A stretch of DNA of 64,000 bases from Janthinobacterium sp051380875 (GCF_051380875.1 NZ_JBNYXW010000009.1:1-64000), one strand, 5' to 3'; counted from the stretch's first letter, positions 1 through 8,830 are shown. Numbers and translations are program-made. The notes: generated by a model not told the origin, from the letters alone.

Positions 1-1
1 G

Positions 2-121
2 AATGAAGGCAAGACTACCATCATCGAAATCATGTGCACGCGCGAACTGGGCGACCCGTTCCGCCGTGATGCGCTGAGTAAGCCCATCCGTCACCTGGAC
101 AAGTACAAAGACTACGTCTAA
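2..121 (+). CDS. xsc: Sulfoacetaldehyde acetyltransferase, C-terminal fragment
   Basis: Only the last 39 codons lie in the window; the gene starts upstream of base 1. The tail contains TTIIEIMCTRELGDPFRRDA and ends DKYKDYV, which I recognise as the C-terminus of Xsc. Xsc is a ThDP-dependent cytoplasmic enzyme that converts sulfoacetaldehyde plus phosphate into acetyl phosphate and sulfite. The assignment fits the context: genes for taurine deamination and taurine uptake follow on the same strand. A gap of about 200 bases with its own promoter-like sequence separates it from tauX, so the two may be separate transcripts. Confidence 0.85.
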   Translation, partial: NEGKTTIIEIMCTRELGDPFRRDALSKPIRHLDKYKDYV

Positions 122-143
122 ATCGTAGCAAGTCCTGGCCCGG

Positions 144-177
144 GTAACAGTGTGACGAAATTCTCACACATTGTTAC
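144..177. terminator. Imperfect hairpin after xsc
   Basis: GTAACAGTGTGA pairs with TCACACATTGTTAC across an 8-base loop, leaving a two-base bulge. It sits 23 bases after the xsc stop. There is no clear T-tract, so it could be a weak terminator or an operator for the genes that follow. Confidence 0.35.
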
Positions 178-235
178 TTGGGCATCGAAATTTCAATAAA
201 GAATACAAACCGTCCCGGTATTTGAATTATTTGAT

Positions 236-264
236 TTGACAAGCACAGACTTTCAGCTTAAATT
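236..264 (+). promoter_or_regulatory. Candidate sigma-70 promoter of tauXY
   Basis: A perfect TTGACA box at 236-241 is followed after 17 bases by TAAATT, which matches four of six -10 positions. It lies in an AT-rich stretch 59 bases upstream of the tauX start. The location suggests tauXY can be transcribed independently of xsc. Confidence 0.45.
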
Positions 265-322
265 CAATAAAAATACCAAAAAACGGAACGTGAAGTACCA
301 AATTTGAATCATGGAGACAAAA

Positions 323-748
323 ATGAACACATGCGCACCTACAGCTGTTACTACGGACGCTGTCAGCGTCGATTTCCTGCAAGCGTTCGGCGATGCGTGG
401 AACCGCCACGATATCGAGGCCTTGATGGCCGCCATGACGGATGACTGCCAATTTCACGCCGTGGCCGGTCCTGATTTGCTGGGCAAGAGTTTCATTGGCC
501 GCGACGCCGTGCGCGCCGGCTTTGAGCTGGCCTGGCAAACCTTCCCGGACGCCGCCTGGCTGGAGCCTGAGCATTTCGTCAGCGGCGAGCGCGGCGTGAC
601 GGAATCGACCTTTGCCGGCAGCAAGATCGATGGCACGCGCATCGAGGCGCGCATGGTCGATATCTTTACCTTCCGCGATGGCAAGATCGCCGTGAAGAAC
701 GCCTTCCGCAAGGATCGCCCTCCGGTCGTCACCGCTGCCAAAGCCTGA
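323..748 (+). CDS. tauX: Taurine dehydrogenase small subunit, NTF2/SnoaL-like
   Basis: A 141-residue protein of the NTF2/SnoaL cone fold (FLQAFGDAWNRHDIEALMAAM near the N-terminus, DIFTFRDGKIAVKNAF near the C-terminus). Small proteins of this fold are the TauX partner of the flavoprotein TauY. TauXY oxidatively deaminates taurine to sulfoacetaldehyde and passes electrons to the respiratory chain. I chose the ATG at 323 because GGAGA lies 5-9 bases before it; an in-frame ATG at 311 has no ribosome-binding site. It is followed 25 bases later by tauY. Without the neighbours it would only be called an NTF2-like protein, so the specific name depends on context. Confidence 0.75.
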   Translation: MNTCAPTAVTTDAVSVDFLQAFGDAWNRHDIEALMAAMTDDCQFHAVAGPDLLGKSFIGRDAVRAGFELAWQTFPDAAWLEPEHFVSGERGVTESTFAGSKIDGTRIEARMVDIFTFRDGKIAVKNAFRKDRPPVVTAAKA

Positions 749-773
749 GCCAGCACGTTCACCAGGAATGACC

Positions 774-2216
774 ATGAACAAACCTGTCGACACTCCACCT
801 GGCGTACTTGGTAGCAGCAGCACCGCCGCCCGCACGCCTTACGATCCTGCCTACGATCCGCTGGTGGCGCAGCGCCCCGGCCACGGCAATGCCTACGCGC
901 CGACCTACTGGATCGGCACGGCAGGCGAGCCGCCGGCAGACGACGGCCCCATCACGCATGACATCGACGTCGACGTGGCCATCATCGGTTCCGGCTTCAC
1001 GGGCTTGACCTGCGCCATCTTTTTGGCTCAGGAACACGGCATCAAGGCCACCGTGCTCGAAGCGAACCGCGTCAGCTGGGGCTGCAGCACGCGCAACGGC
1101 GGCCAGGCGCAATGCACGACGGGCCGCCTCAAGCGCTCGCAGTGGATAGAGCGCTACGGCCTGGAAACCGCCCTCAAGTTGCACACGGAAGTGTGCGATG
1201 CGATGGAAACGTTCAAGAAGATCACGGCTGACATCGACTGCGACCCGCAGCCGGGCGGCCACCTGTATATCGCCCACAAAGCGAAAGCCATGCCTGCGCT
1301 TGAAAAAGAAGCCAAGCTGATGCGGGAGATCTTCAACTATGACGCCCGCATCCTCGACGCCGACACCGTCAAACGCGAGTATGTGGACGACAAGGAAGCA
1401 GCCGGCGCGCTGCACGAGCCGGAAGGCATCGGCATCCACGCGGGCAAGCTGGCCTTCGGCTACCTGCGCAAGGCGCGCGCGCTGGGCGCGAAGGTGCATC
1501 CATCGAGTCCCGTGATGGGCTGGGAAACGCGCAACGGCGTGCATTATCTGCAAACGCCGGGCGGCGTGGTGCGCGCCCGCGCCGTGGCCGTGGCCACGGG
1601 CGGCTACACTTCGCCCCATCTGCATCCGCAAGTGAAAAACCGCTTGCTGCCGATCCTGTCGAACTCGATCGTCACGCGGCCGCTAACCAAGTCGGAAATC
1701 GAGGCTTGCAACTTCCGTACGCACCAGGTGCTCACGGATACGCGCATCCTGCGCCATTACTACCGTTTGATGCCGGACAACCGCGTGCAGATCGGCAGCC
1801 GCAGCGCCATTACGGGCGCCGACGCGCCGGAAGGCAAGTATGAGCAATCCTTGGTCCACGACCTGCACCGCAAGTTCCCCGCGCTGGCCGGCATCGGCAT
1901 CGATTATTCGTGGTGGGGCTGGGTCGACGTCAGCCACGACATGATGCCGCGCATCGTGCAACCCGACCCGAAGCAGTCGATTTTCTACTCGCTCGGCTAC
2001 GGCGGCAACGGCGTCATGTATTCGGCCCAGGCAGGGCGGCGCATGGCCGAGCGCATCGCCGGCAAGGCCAGCGACACGGGCTTGCCGATCTTCAACTCGA
2101 AATTGCCGTATCCCAACATGATGGAACTGGTCGAGTCGCAAGCCTTCGCCCCGTTCCGCCGCCTGGGCCAGCGCTTCCTGTACCGCTGGTATCACTTGAA
2201 GGATGAAGTTTTCTAA
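774..2216 (+). CDS. tauY: Taurine dehydrogenase large subunit, FAD-dependent
   Basis: A 480-residue FAD-dependent amine oxidoreductase of the DAO fold. The dinucleotide-binding motif VAIIGSGFTGLTCAIFLA sits about 70 residues in, after an N-terminal extension, followed by the RNGGQ loop typical of the group and a C-terminal GYGGNGVMY flavin motif. It is expected to oxidise taurine to sulfoacetaldehyde and ammonia together with TauX, releasing the substrate of Xsc encoded just upstream. ATG 774 is preferred over ATG 768 because AGGA at 764-767 is correctly spaced only for 774. The family contains many amine oxidases; the taurine assignment comes from the xsc-tauX and tauABC context. Confidence 0.8.
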   Translation: MNKPVDTPPGVLGSSSTAARTPYDPAYDPLVAQRPGHGNAYAPTYWIGTAGEPPADDGPITHDIDVDVAIIGSGFTGLTCAIFLAQEHGIKATVLEANRVSWGCSTRNGGQAQCTTGRLKRSQWIERYGLETALKLHTEVCDAMETFKKITADIDCDPQPGGHLYIAHKAKAMPALEKEAKLMREIFNYDARILDADTVKREYVDDKEAAGALHEPEGIGIHAGKLAFGYLRKARALGAKVHPSSPVMGWETRNGVHYLQTPGGVVRARAVAVATGGYTSPHLHPQVKNRLLPILSNSIVTRPLTKSEIEACNFRTHQVLTDTRILRHYYRLMPDNRVQIGSRSAITGADAPEGKYEQSLVHDLHRKFPALAGIGIDYSWWGWVDVSHDMMPRIVQPDPKQSIFYSLGYGGNGVMYSAQAGRRMAERIAGKASDTGLPIFNSKLPYPNMMELVESQAFAPFRRLGQRFLYRWYHLKDEVF

Positions 2217-2333
2217 CAGCAGCACTGTCGTTCAAGCCGCCGCATGTGTTGACGAAGATCAACCAGCGGTGCCTGTTCCGCAAGGAGCAGCGATTGCCCG
2301 CACGTTCACATAACAATAAACTTGGAGTGAGAC

Positions 2334-3407
2334 ATGAACACAATTACGAGCAAAACCCCGAGCAAAAGCACGAGCAAGACTGTTTTTTCATCGATGCGCC
2401 GCGCCGTCCTGGGCACCCTGGCGCTGGGCGTCATCGCCGCGTCCAGCGGTACGGCTTTTGCGCAAGGCAAGGAAGTGACGATTGCCTACCAGGAAATCAA
2501 CGGTCCCTTCCTGGTGGCCATCGCCAGCGGCGAAGTTGAAAAAACCACCGGCTACAAGATCAACTGGCGCAAGTTCGACTCGGGCGCCAAGGTGGCCACG
2601 GGCATGGCCTCGGGCGACGTGCAGATCGGCGTCATCGGTTCGAGCCCGCTGACGGCCGCCGTCAGCCGTGGCGTGGACTTGCAGCTGTTCTGGATCATCG
2701 ACGACATCAACGAAGCCGAAGCGATGGTGGCGCGCAATGGCGCCGGCATCAGCAAGCCCACGGACTTGCGCGGCAAGAAGATCGCCGTGCCATTTGTCTC
2801 CACCACGCACTTCCACACCATGTTCGCGCTGGAAACCTGGGGCATCAAGCCATCCGAAGTGAAACTGCTCAACATGCAGCCGAACCAGATCGCCGCCGCC
2901 TGGGAACGGGGCGACATCGATGCGGCCTTCGTGTGGGACCCGGCCTTGAGCAAACTCAAGCAAAACGGCAAGGTGCTGGTTACCTCCGGCGAACTGAGCA
3001 AGAAGGGCAAGGCAACCTTTGACGGCATGGCCGTCGAGCGCGCCTGGGGCGAAGCGAACCCCGACTTCATGGCCAAGTTCGTCAAGGTGATGGCGGCTGC
3101 CGATGCCGATTACCGCGCCAATCCGAAGGCGTGGACCGTCGATTCACCGCAAGTCAAAGCCAACGTCAAGCATTCGGGCGCCGCCGCCAAGGACGTGGCC
3201 GCTTCCGTGGCCCTGTATGCCTATCCTTCGCTGCAGGACCAGGCGTCGCCCGCCTGGCTGGGCGGCGGCGCGAAAGGCGGCGTGGCGCAAGCCTTGCTGG
3301 CCACCGCGCAATTCTTGAAGGGCGAAGGCAAGATCGACACCCTGGCAACAGACTACGCCAAATATGTCACACCCAAGTATGCACAGGCTGCTGGCCTGCT
3401 GAAGTAA
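2334..3407 (+). CDS. tauA: Taurine ABC transporter, periplasmic binding protein
   Basis: A 357-residue periplasmic binding protein of the SsuA/TauA group. It has a long basic n-region, a hydrophobic core and a likely signal-peptidase site after AFA at residues 41-43. The mature part starts EVTIAYQEINGPFLVAIASG and contains DVQIGVIGSSPLTAAVSRG, as expected for a sulfonate binder. It delivers taurine to TauBC. GGAGTGAGAC precedes the ATG; an internal ATG at residue 21 (MRRAVLG) would also give a normal signal peptide but lacks such a ribosome-binding site. It lies 117 bases after tauY, in the same direction. Confidence 0.9.
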   Translation: MNTITSKTPSKSTSKTVFSSMRRAVLGTLALGVIAASSGTAFAQGKEVTIAYQEINGPFLVAIASGEVEKTTGYKINWRKFDSGAKVATGMASGDVQIGVIGSSPLTAAVSRGVDLQLFWIIDDINEAEAMVARNGAGISKPTDLRGKKIAVPFVSTTHFHTMFALETWGIKPSEVKLLNMQPNQIAAAWERGDIDAAFVWDPALSKLKQNGKVLVTSGELSKKGKATFDGMAVERAWGEANPDFMAKFVKVMAAADADYRANPKAWTVDSPQVKANVKHSGAAAKDVAASVALYAYPSLQDQASPAWLGGGAKGGVAQALLATAQFLKGEGKIDTLATDYAKYVTPKYAQAAGLLK

Positions 3408-3487
3408 ACGTTGTGCGATGGCGCGCCTGCGGGCGCGCTGACTGAACAGAATACGTTGAACTGAAGTTACACCACCTATGCGGGGAC

Positions 3488-4306
3488 ATGATGGAAAACC
3501 TGTACGTCAAGGATGTCAGCGTGATTTATCCGGGCAAGACGGCCGGTGAACGCGTACACGCCTTAAATAATATCAATCTGACCATCAATAGTGGCGATTT
3601 CGTCGTCGCGCTGGGCGCTTCGGGTTGCGGTAAAACAACCTTGCTGAGCCTGATGGCGGGTTTTATCGCCCCGTCCAAGGGTGAAATCATGTTGGGCGGC
3701 AACAAGGTGGAAGGGCCGGGCGCCGACCGTGGCGTGGTGTTCCAGAAACATGCCTTGCTGCCCTGGCTGAACGTGATGGAAAACGCGGAATTCGGCCTCA
3801 AGCTGCAAGGCGTGCCGAAAGCCGTGCGGCGCGAACAGGCGGCCAAGAACCTGGCGCTGGTGGGCTTGAAGGATTTTCACGACAACATGATTTATCAATT
3901 GTCGGGCGGCATGCAGCAGAGGGTCGGCATCGCCCGTGCCCTGACCAGCAATCCAGCCATGCTGCTGATGGATGAACCGATGGCGGCGCTCGACGCGCTG
4001 ACCCGCGAAACCATCCAGGAATTGCTGCTCGATATCTGGGCCAAGTCCAGCACCATGTTCTTCTTTATTACCCACAGCGTCGACGAGGCGCTGTTCCTGG
4101 CGAACCGGCTGATCGTCATGTCGCCCCGTCCGGGCCGCATCACGCACACGTATGAGCTCGATTTCAACAAGCGCTTCCTCGAATGCCGCGATGCGCGCGC
4201 CGTGAAATCGAGCCCGGACTTCATCAAGATGCGCGAAACCGTGCTCAACATCATTTATGGCGACGAGCGCGCTGTGAACAAGGAACTGGAGGTGTCCCAT
4301 GCATAG
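3488..4306 (+). CDS. tauB: Taurine ABC transporter, ATP-binding protein
   Basis: A 272-residue ABC ATPase. The Walker A motif GASGCGKT is at residues 43-50, the Q-loop reads VVFQKHALLPWL, the signature LSGGMQQR is near residue 138, and Walker B LLMDEP follows. The HALLPWLNV stretch is typical of nitrate/sulfonate/taurine importers. It powers uptake through TauC. Two ATGs are adjacent (3488 and 3491); the GGGGA just before suits 3491 slightly better. Its 3' end overlaps tauC by 8 bases, indicating coupled translation. Confidence 0.92.
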   Translation: MMENLYVKDVSVIYPGKTAGERVHALNNINLTINSGDFVVALGASGCGKTTLLSLMAGFIAPSKGEIMLGGNKVEGPGADRGVVFQKHALLPWLNVMENAEFGLKLQGVPKAVRREQAAKNLALVGLKDFHDNMIYQLSGGMQQRVGIARALTSNPAMLLMDEPMAALDALTRETIQELLLDIWAKSSTMFFFITHSVDEALFLANRLIVMSPRPGRITHTYELDFNKRFLECRDARAVKSSPDFIKMRETVLNIIYGDERAVNKELEVSHA

Positions 4307-5180
4307 CCCATCCGTCGTGGGATTTCCTCCCACCACTGCCAAGCGCGCCGGTTTCTTGGCGCGCCTGTTCGCCCCTCGCTGCGCCATGCCAGGCGAAGCG
4401 TTCGGCGCACCGGGGCAGGGCAATTCCAGCCGCATTGCCAGCGTCACCGTCATCGCCGTGCTGCTACTGTGGTTCGCCGTGACGGCTACCGGCATGGTCA
4501 AGCCCCTGTTCCTGCCCTCGCCGCAAGCCGTGTACGAGAAATTCATCATGGCGGCCACCACCGGTTTCGGCGGCGCCACCCTGTGGGAACACACTGTCGC
4601 CAGTCTGGCGCGCGTGTTCGGCGCCTTTGGCCTGGCTTGCTTGTTCGCCATTCCCATCGGCGTGATGATGGGCGTGAACCGTGTGGCGCGCGGCATTTTC
4701 GACCCCTTGATCGAGTTTTACCGTCCGCTGCCGCCGCTCGCTTACTTGCCACTGGTCATTATCTGGTTCGGCATCGGAGAGTTTTCGAAGGTCTACCTGA
4801 TCTTCCTGGCCATCTTCGCGCCGATGGCGATCGCGGCCCGCGCCGGGGTCAGCTCTGTTTCATTGGAGCAAATCCACGCTGCGTACTCGATGGGCGCCAC
4901 GCGTTTTCAGGTGATCGTGCACGTGATCCTGCGGGCGGCAATTCCGGAAATTCTCACCGGCATGCGTATCGGCATCGGCGTCGGCTGGACCACCCTGGTG
5001 GCCGGCGAGATGGTGGCGGCCACGCGCGGCCTCGGCTACATGGTGCTGAGCGCTTCCGAGTTCCTGGCCAGCGATGTCGTGATCATGGGCATTATCGTGA
5101 TCGGCTTCTTTGCTTTCCTGTTTGATTTGATGATGCGCTACCTCGAACGTACCCTCGTGCCATGGAAGGGCAAGGTGTAA
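4299..5180 (+). CDS. tauC: Taurine ABC transporter, permease protein
   Basis: A 293-residue inner-membrane permease with about six membrane segments. The EAA loop (AYSMGATRFQVIVHVILRAA) that contacts the ATPase is clear, and VGWTTLVAGEMVAA is typical of SsuC/TauC. The N-terminus is a longer cytoplasmic tail than usual. The start ATG lies inside the end of tauB. A terminator follows, so tauC closes the uptake unit. Confidence 0.92.
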   Translation: MHSPSVVGFPPTTAKRAGFLARLFAPRCAMPGEAFGAPGQGNSSRIASVTVIAVLLLWFAVTATGMVKPLFLPSPQAVYEKFIMAATTGFGGATLWEHTVASLARVFGAFGLACLFAIPIGVMMGVNRVARGIFDPLIEFYRPLPPLAYLPLVIIWFGIGEFSKVYLIFLAIFAPMAIAARAGVSSVSLEQIHAAYSMGATRFQVIVHVILRAAIPEILTGMRIGIGVGWTTLVAGEMVAATRGLGYMVLSASEFLASDVVIMGIIVIGFFAFLFDLMMRYLERTLVPWKGKV

Positions 5181-5190
5181 GACGTTCCCG

Positions 5191-5235
5191 GGAGTGGTGC
5201 CAGCGCCACAAGTGTTGCCACCGCTCCTGTTTTTT
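5191..5235 (+). terminator. Rho-independent terminator after tauC
   Basis: GGAGTGGTG (5191-5199) pairs with CACCGCTCC (5219-5227) with one G-U pair. A T-rich tail (TGTTTTTT) follows. It separates the tauABC transcript from the permease-sorAB unit. The remaining bases up to 5464 hold a TTGACA at 5366 without a convincing -10, and no gene. Confidence 0.6.
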
Positions 5236-5464
5236 AACCCGGCCATACCCTGCAAGTATCCTCCAGCGCGTTTGCCCCATGGCAACCGCGCCGGGCCGCT
5301 GCATTTCCAGATTGACTTATGGATGGCAGCCAACCAGACTGATTCAGACGATGTATCGATGCTGCTTGACAGTGTTGTCCAAGAAAAAAGGAATGCCGCG
5401 CGGCAGTAACTTAGCCGCAGCAGGCAAGGGCGCACTGAGCTTCAGATATTACTAGGAGACAAAC

Positions 5465-6898
5465 ATGATTAGCGAATCACACAACAACACCGGCCTGCAG
5501 CATTCGCTGAAGCAACGCCACATGAGCATGATCGCCATTGGCGGCGTGATCGGCGCCGGCCTCTTTGTCGGCAGCGGCGTCATCGCCAAGGCCGCCGGCC
5601 CGGCCGCCATCCTGTCGTTCCTGCTCACGGGCGGCCTGGTCGTCCTGATCATGCGCATGCTGGGCGAGCTGGCGTCGTCCCTGCCCGTGGTCGGCTCTTT
5701 CTATGAATATGCGCGCCTGGCCTTCGACGACAAACCCAAGGTATCGAAATTCCTCGGCTTCATGAGCGGCTGGATGTACTGGTATTTCTGGGTCGTCGTC
5801 GTGGCCCTGGAAGCCATTGCAGGCGCGAAACTGGTCAATTTCTGGCTGCCCGACGTGCCATCGTGGTCGATCAGCCTGGTGCTGCTCGTCTCGATGACCG
5901 TGCTCAATTTGTTTTCGGTGAAAGCCTTTGGCGAATTCGAGTTCTGGTTCGCCTCGATCAAGGTGGTCGCCATCGTCGTCTTCCTGTTTGTCGGCGCGCT
6001 GTTCATCACGGGCAGCTTGCCCAACAGCATCCCGACCCTGGGCTTTTTGACCAGCCACGGCGGCTTCATGCCGCACGGCTGGGGCCCCGTGCTCAGCGGC
6101 GCCGTCGCCGCCACGGCCTTTTATTCGGGCGCCGAGATCGTCACCATCGCTGCCGCCGAAACGTCGGATCCGGCCAAGGCCATCGCCCGCGCCACCAACT
6201 CCGTCATCACCCGCGTGCTGATGTTTTATGTTGGCTCCATGTTTGTCGTCGTCTGCATCGTGCCCTGGGATTCACCGGCCATCGCCACGCCATTCGTCAG
6301 CGCACTGAAAGTGATGAACATCCCGTACGCAGCGCACATCATGAACGCCATCATCCTGACGGCGGTGCTGTCGGCCTTGAATTCCAGCCTGTATGCCTCG
6401 TCGCGCATGATCTTTGCGCTGACGCGCCGCGGCGATGCACCGACGGGCCTGGTAAAACTGAGCAAGAACGGCGTGCCCATTCGCGCCATCCTGTTCAGCA
6501 CCTTGTTCGCCTACTTCGCCATTGCCGTCTCGTATGTGTCGTCCGACCTGGTGTTCCCCTTCATCGTCAATTCCTATGGCATTCTGATCCTCTTCGTCTA
6601 CCTGCTGATTGCGATTTCTCAATTGCGCCTGCGCCGCCGCCTGGAACGCGAATGCCCGGAACGCATCAAGGTGCGCATGTGGCTGTTCCCCTACCTGACT
6701 TATTTCACTATCTTCGCCATGCTGGTGATCCTGGGCGCCATGAGCATATCGTCCGATACGGAGCAGCGCGTCTCGTTCTGGTTCGGCCTCTTGAGCGTGG
6801 CCATCATGAGCGTCATGTATTACATCAAGAAACTGGTCAACGATGACCGCAATGGCGGTGCCTCCGCCGACGTCAAAGTGGAGCTCAAACATGTCTGA
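5465..6898 (+). CDS. APC-superfamily amino acid permease, GabP-like
   Basis: A 477-residue integral membrane protein with about 12 hydrophobic segments. The N-terminal signature MIAIGGVIGAGLFVGSG and the MRMLGELASSLP stretch after it are those of the GABA/basic amino acid permease group. GGAGACAAAC precedes the ATG. Its last 8 bases overlap the start of sorA, so it is translationally tied to a sulfite dehydrogenase. That makes a role in uptake of taurine, hypotaurine, homotaurine or a related zwitterion plausible, but this is inference; motif level alone supports only amino acid transport. Confidence 0.8.
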   Translation: MISESHNNTGLQHSLKQRHMSMIAIGGVIGAGLFVGSGVIAKAAGPAAILSFLLTGGLVVLIMRMLGELASSLPVVGSFYEYARLAFDDKPKVSKFLGFMSGWMYWYFWVVVVALEAIAGAKLVNFWLPDVPSWSISLVLLVSMTVLNLFSVKAFGEFEFWFASIKVVAIVVFLFVGALFITGSLPNSIPTLGFLTSHGGFMPHGWGPVLSGAVAATAFYSGAEIVTIAAAETSDPAKAIARATNSVITRVLMFYVGSMFVVVCIVPWDSPAIATPFVSALKVMNIPYAAHIMNAIILTAVLSALNSSLYASSRMIFALTRRGDAPTGLVKLSKNGVPIRAILFSTLFAYFAIAVSYVSSDLVFPFIVNSYGILILFVYLLIAISQLRLRRRLERECPERIKVRMWLFPYLTYFTIFAMLVILGAMSISSDTEQRVSFWFGLLSVAIMSVMYYIKKLVNDDRNGGASADVKVELKHV

Positions 6899-8111
6899 CA
6901 CTACCTTGCTGCCTGCAGGCCGGCGCCGCTTCCTGCGCAATACGGCAGCACTGGGCGCCGCCGCCGTGGCCGGGCCATCCCTGGCAGCTAGCGTCACCTT
7001 GCCATTTGAAAATGGCGAGCGCGAATTGGTGGCCTTCCCGCAAAAGCGCCCGCTGATCTTGCTGACCAGCCGTCCGCCGCAGCTGGAAACGCCCTTCAGC
7101 GTCTTCAATGAGGGCGCCATCACGCCCAACGACGCGTTTTTCGTGCGCTACCACTGGAGCGGCTTGCCCACCAGCATCGATGGCGGCAGCTACCGGCTGC
7201 GCATCGGAGGCCTGGTGAAAACGCCGCTTGAGCTATCGCTGGCGGAACTGAAACAGCTGGCCGCACCCGTGGACGTGGTGGCCGTCACGCAATGCTCGGG
7301 CAATAGCCGCGGCTTCTTTGCGCCGCGCGCCAATGGCGGGCAGCTGGGCAATGGCGCGATGGGCAATGCCCGCTGGACAGGTGTGCCCCTGAAAACCGTG
7401 CTGGAAAAAGCCGGCATCGCGCCTGGCGCCGTGCAAGTGGCTTTCAATGGCCTGGAAACGCCGCCCGTGGGCGACGGCCCTGATTTTCAAAAGGCGCTGT
7501 CGGTCGAGCACATCATGGCCGGCGACGTACTGCTGGCCTGGGCCATGAATGGCGAAGACATTCCCTTCCTGAACGGATATCCGCTGCGCCTGATCGTGCC
7601 CGGCTATTACGGCACCTACTGGGTCAAGCACCTGAGCGATATCACGGTGCTGGACAAGCCGTTCGATGGTTTCTGGATGAGCACCGGCTACCGCATTCCC
7701 GACAATGGCTCCGGCTTTGTCGAACCGGGTACGCCCGTGGGCAAGACGACGCCCATCAGCCGCCTGAACGTGCGCTCCTTCATTACCAGCGTGCAAGATG
7801 GCGCGCAGGTCAAGGCGGGGCGGGACCTGGCCTTGCGCGGCATCGCCTTCGACAGCGGCCATGGCATCAGCGAGGTGGCCATCTCGTCTGATGGCGGCCA
7901 GAGCTGGCAGGAAGCCAAATTGGGCCGTGACCTGGGGCGTTTCTCGTTTCGCGAATGGACGGCCGTGCTGAAGGCGCCGCGCAAGGGCAAGCATGTGCTG
8001 ATGGTGCGCGCCGTCAACCGCATCGGCCAGAGCCAGCCCATGAAGGCCCTGTGGAATCCCATGGGTTATATGCGCAACGTGGTGGAAACCACGCGCATCG
8101 AAGTTGTTTGA
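6891..8111 (+). CDS. sorA: Sulfite dehydrogenase, molybdopterin subunit
   Basis: A 406-residue periplasmic molybdenum enzyme of the sulfite oxidase family. It begins with a Tat signal (RRRFLRN at about residues 11-17). FVRYHWSGLP gives the conserved Arg and His, VTQCSGNSRG carries the molybdenum-ligand Cys at residue 135, and GYYGTYWVKHL holds the expected active-site Tyr; a C-terminal dimerisation domain follows. It oxidises sulfite, the product of Xsc, to sulfate and reduces a cytochrome c. ATG 6891 has GGAG upstream and overlaps the permease stop; an earlier in-frame ATG would remove the Tat signal from the N-terminus. A diheme SorB-like partner follows after 10 bases. Confidence 0.85.
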   Translation: MSDTTLLPAGRRRFLRNTAALGAAAVAGPSLAASVTLPFENGERELVAFPQKRPLILLTSRPPQLETPFSVFNEGAITPNDAFFVRYHWSGLPTSIDGGSYRLRIGGLVKTPLELSLAELKQLAAPVDVVAVTQCSGNSRGFFAPRANGGQLGNGAMGNARWTGVPLKTVLEKAGIAPGAVQVAFNGLETPPVGDGPDFQKALSVEHIMAGDVLLAWAMNGEDIPFLNGYPLRLIVPGYYGTYWVKHLSDITVLDKPFDGFWMSTGYRIPDNGSGFVEPGTPVGKTTPISRLNVRSFITSVQDGAQVKAGRDLALRGIAFDSGHGISEVAISSDGGQSWQEAKLGRDLGRFSFREWTAVLKAPRKGKHVLMVRAVNRIGQSQPMKALWNPMGYMRNVVETTRIEVV

Positions 8112-8121
8112 GGAGATGCAC

Positions 8122-8757
8122 ATGCGTATGAACATGTTATTTGCCGCGCTGGCGCTGGTGTTCTTGGCGGCCGGCAGCGCTGGCGCGCTGGAAATCGCCT
8201 TGCCACCGGAAACGGCGACCTACAAAGCCAGTACATTGCCCGGCTACCAGCTGGTGCAGCGCAACTGCATGACTTGCCACGCGGCACAGTATGCGTCGAG
8301 CCAGCCGCCGGCCTCGCCCCGCGCCTACTGGGAAGCGACCGTCAAGAAGATGAAAAAGCCCTTCGGCGCGCAGTTTGCCGACGAAGATGTGCCGGCCATG
8401 GTCGATTACCTGGTGAAGACCTATGGCGCCGAGCGGGGCGCCGCAGCCGCAACCGTTCCAGCGACGGCGCAGCCGGCCGCCGCAGTTGCTGCAAGTGCAG
8501 GGGGCAAGGATGCAAAAACCTTGTTAGCAAGCAATGGCTGCATGGCTTGCCACGCCATCGGCCAGCGCGTGGTCGGCCCCGGTTTTGCGGAGGTGGCTGC
8601 CAAATACAAGGGCAGCGATACGGATAGTTCCGTCGCCGTGGCGGTGAGTATCCGCCATGGCGGTTCCGGCAAATGGGGTGCCGTGCCCATGCCGCCGTTC
8701 AGCCAATTGAGCGAGGCCGACGCGGCGGTATTGGCGCGCTACGTGTTGTCCCGGTAG
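8122..8757 (+). CDS. sorB: Sulfite dehydrogenase cytochrome c subunit, diheme
   Basis: A 211-residue exported cytochrome c with a signal peptide ending near residue 22. There are two heme sites: CMTCH at residues 49-53 and CMACH at 140-144. The first domain (QYASSQPPASPRAYW) resembles SorB. An Ala/Pro-rich linker leads to a second class I domain with a likely Met ligand in AVPMPPFSQL. It should take electrons from SorA and pass them to the oxidase chain. Classical SorB has one heme; here a second domain is fused. GAGGAG precedes ATG 8122. A terminator follows at once, so it ends the unit. Confidence 0.82.
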   Translation: MRMNMLFAALALVFLAAGSAGALEIALPPETATYKASTLPGYQLVQRNCMTCHAAQYASSQPPASPRAYWEATVKKMKKPFGAQFADEDVPAMVDYLVKTYGAERGAAAATVPATAQPAAAVAASAGGKDAKTLLASNGCMACHAIGQRVVGPGFAEVAAKYKGSDTDSSVAVAVSIRHGGSGKWGAVPMPPFSQLSEADAAVLARYVLSR

Positions 8758-8780
8758 TGCACTGCTGTAGCGTCAACAGA

Positions 8781-8808
8781 GAAGGGCGGAACCGCGGTTC
8801 CGCCCTTC
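8781..8808. terminator. Bidirectional terminator between sorB and the porin gene
   Basis: A perfect 14-bp-arm palindrome (GAAGGGCGGAACCG and its complement) lies between two convergent genes. The T-run is short. Position and symmetry suggest it serves both sorB and the porin gene. Confidence 0.6.
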
Positions 8809-8830
8809 TTCATCTGGTTTTCTCGGGTGT

